A stretch of DNA of 6,282 bases. Origin: an uncultured bacterium. Its GTDB lineage: Bacteria; Auribacterota; Tritonobacteria; UBA1439. Positions 5,006-6,282 of the stretch are shown in pieces. The translations under genes were made by a program, and so were the position numbers. The DNA is taken from positions 1-6,282 of the forward strand of contig CALLYX010000014.1 in NCBI GenBank assembly GCA_937858775.1, in the 5' to 3' direction. Under the pieces are notes generated by a model, which saw only the letters and a list, made by a program, of their open reading frames with translations, was not told the origin of the DNA and made no database searches. Within the stretch, counting starts at the first letter, position 1; each line of letters starts with the position of its first letter.

Positions 5006-5908
5006 ATGAGAGGAAAGATCTTACGCCTGTGCGGAATCTTAGCCGCGGCGCGGTTGATCCATGGGGCCTGCCCGCCCGCGCGCGCGCAGCACATCGTCGA
5101 TACCGAGCCGCGCGCCCCGCGCATTGAACAGGAGATGGAAACGGAGGCGCAGGACAACCTCTTCCTATTGAACCATCTCCCCTTGCTTCCTTACACCGAC
5201 AACGCCATGAACCGCCTCGACGAGATCTCCCCCATCACGTTCGGCGCGCAGGGCAACTTCCTTAGCAATTGGCTGGACGAGGGGATGAACGCGGCCAAGC
5301 ACGGGGTGCAGATCACCCAGACGTACTCCGCCGAATACACGCGCGAGATCTCGGGCTTCTCCGGCGGCGCCGGATTCGAATTCTTCCAGGTCGACACGAC
5401 GCGCCCCGAGGGGGGGCCGAGGACGCTCGAGCAGGATTTCACCATATACCTTCCGCTCTCGTGGAAGCGGTTGTCCGTCAGGCCGTGCTGGACGTATGTC
5501 AGGATCGACGACTTCTACGGGGACGACTCGGGCGAGATCGGCGCCGAGGTGTCGGTGGATATGCCCCTGAACCCGGCCTTCTCATGGAACTACGACTACG
5601 ACGACGCGAAAGGCAACTACTTCGAATGGTCCATATCGCATCCCTTCCCCATCTGCATCAAGGGCGAGAAGCTCGCGACCTTCACGCCCTCCATGGCGAT
5701 GGGGATGAACGCGTACAAGGGAATAGAGAAGACCGCCCTGACGCATATCGACTGGGGCCTGGATCTCGCCTTTCCCATCAACCACCATTTCACGGTCGCC
5801 GGGCTTCTGCATTTCACGAAAAGCCTCAGCCGCCTGAAGACGGAAGACGGGCGCGTGTTCGAGAATATCGTCCCGTGGGCCGGGCTGAGCCTGACCGCCG
5901 GACTCTAG
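5006..5908 (+). CDS. Predicted outer-membrane beta-barrel in a nickel-uptake locus
   Basis: 300 residues; the family is not recognised with confidence. Residues 1-27 form a signal peptide (MRGKILRLCGILAAARLIHG, cleavage likely after ARA). A short charged segment follows (30-50). From about 77 to the end the chain shows the short alternating polar/hydrophobic strands and aromatic belts of an outer-membrane barrel, for example VQITQTYSAEYT (101-112), SVRPCWTYVRID (157-168), FSWNYDYDD (192-200), GNYFEWSISHPF (203-214) and a final strand IVPWAGLSLTAGL. It somewhat resembles TIGR02001-type barrels. ATG 5006 is chosen because it begins the signal peptide; its Shine-Dalgarno is poor (AAGGAAGG at 4985-4992 is distant). 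An upstream in-frame ATG at 4883 would bury the signal peptide. It lies 38 bp before nikM, suggesting a metal channel, by context only. Confidence 0.75.
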   Translation: MRGKILRLCGILAAARLIHGACPPARAQHIVDTEPRAPRIEQEMETEAQDNLFLLNHLPLLPYTDNAMNRLDEISPITFGAQGNFLSNWLDEGMNAAKHGVQITQTYSAEYTREISGFSGGAGFEFFQVDTTRPEGGPRTLEQDFTIYLPLSWKRLSVRPCWTYVRIDDFYGDDSGEIGAEVSVDMPLNPAFSWNYDYDDAKGNYFEWSISHPFPICIKGEKLATFTPSMAMGMNAYKGIEKTALTHIDWGLDLAFPINHHFTVAGLLHFTKSLSRLKTEDGRVFENIVPWAGLSLTAGL

Positions 5909-5946
5909 CGGCCCGGGGGGCGCGCCAACCAAAAGGAGGGGAAGAG

Positions 5947-6282
5947 ATGCACATACCCGACGGGTACCTGGGGCCCGCGACTTGCGGGGTGTTCTACGCG
6001 GCGATGGCCCCCATATGGATGGCGGCCTCGCGCACGCTGAAGAGGACGCTCAAGGCGCGCCAGGTGCCGCTCCTCGGCATAGGCGCCGCATTCAGCTTCG
6101 TCATCATGATGTTCAACGTCCCGATCCCGGACGGGACGACCGCACATGCAGTCGGGGCGGTGATCATTGCCATCGTGCTGGGACCGTGGGCTGCGGTCAT
6201 CGCCGTGTCCGTGGCCCTGCTGTTCCAGGCGTTGCTGTTCGGCGACGGCGGAGTCCTGGCCTACGGGGCCAATGTAGTGAAC
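5947..6282 (+). CDS. NikM/CbiM-type ECF transporter substrate-specific component (cut by window end)
   Basis: The first 112 residues are visible. This is the S component of an energy-coupling factor transporter, an inner-membrane protein that binds Ni(II) or Co(II) and delivers it to the T and ATPase subunits. The N-terminus MHIPDGYLGP is the family hallmark: the free amine of Met1 and His2 coordinate metal. His67 in TTAHAVG sits at the position of the third-residue ligand known from a structurally studied NikM. Hydrophobic spans occur at about 12-26, 42-57, 68-80 and 82-98. AAGGAGG (5933-5939) lies seven bases before the ATG. The MHIPDG variant and the nikR neighbour favour nickel over cobalt, but CbiM and NikM cannot be separated on this fragment alone. 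Confidence 0.92.
   Translation, partial: MHIPDGYLGPATCGVFYAAMAPIWMAASRTLKRTLKARQVPLLGIGAAFSFVIMMFNVPIPDGTTAHAVGAVIIAIVLGPWAAVIAVSVALLFQALLFGDGGVLAYGANVVN

Overview
The window looks like chromosomal DNA of a GC-rich, Gram-negative, probably uncultivated bacterium. The Gram-negative call rests on an ADP-heptose epimerase (LPS core synthesis) and a predicted outer-membrane beta-barrel. A bacterial deoxyhypusine-synthase-like gene and many GC-rich dispersed repeats would fit a PVC/Omnitrophota-type lineage, but that placement is a guess.

Layout. Positions 1-125 hold the 3' end of an ISL3-type transposase and its probable terminal inverted repeat. Positions 126-455 have no gene: there is a possible IS3-type end remnant and a dense block of GTAGCGC-type palindromes, 13-bp direct repeats and three tandem 19-bp units. 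A secreted SGNH-hydrolase-like protein is encoded on the minus strand (456-1733); its C-terminal tail and stop codon are made of repeat DNA. A divergent intergenic region (1734-2095) carries a second copy of a 62-bp repeat and a likely promoter for the minus-strand gene. On the plus strand follow hldD (2096-2977, with an apparent frameshift at a G7 tract that displaces its last ~40 residues) and a deoxyhypusine-synthase-like gene (3079-4137) with a repeat-like N-terminal extension. After a GC-rich gap comes a nickel module: nikR (4413-4826, own promoter and probable terminator), a ~180-bp regulatory leader, an unrecognised signal-peptide-bearing predicted outer-membrane beta-barrel (5006-5908), and the start of a NikM/CbiM-type ECF substrate component (5947 to the window end).

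How the genes work together. NikR is a nickel-responsive repressor and NikM is the metal-binding membrane component of an ECF nickel transporter. The barrel gene sits 38 bp upstream of nikM, so a role as the outer-membrane entry route for nickel is the most attractive functional hypothesis here. hldD and the DHS-like gene are adjacent and may be co-transcribed; with one more G in the G7 tract they would form a single open frame of about 680 codons. The most unusual theme is repeat DNA invading or extending coding sequences at several places.
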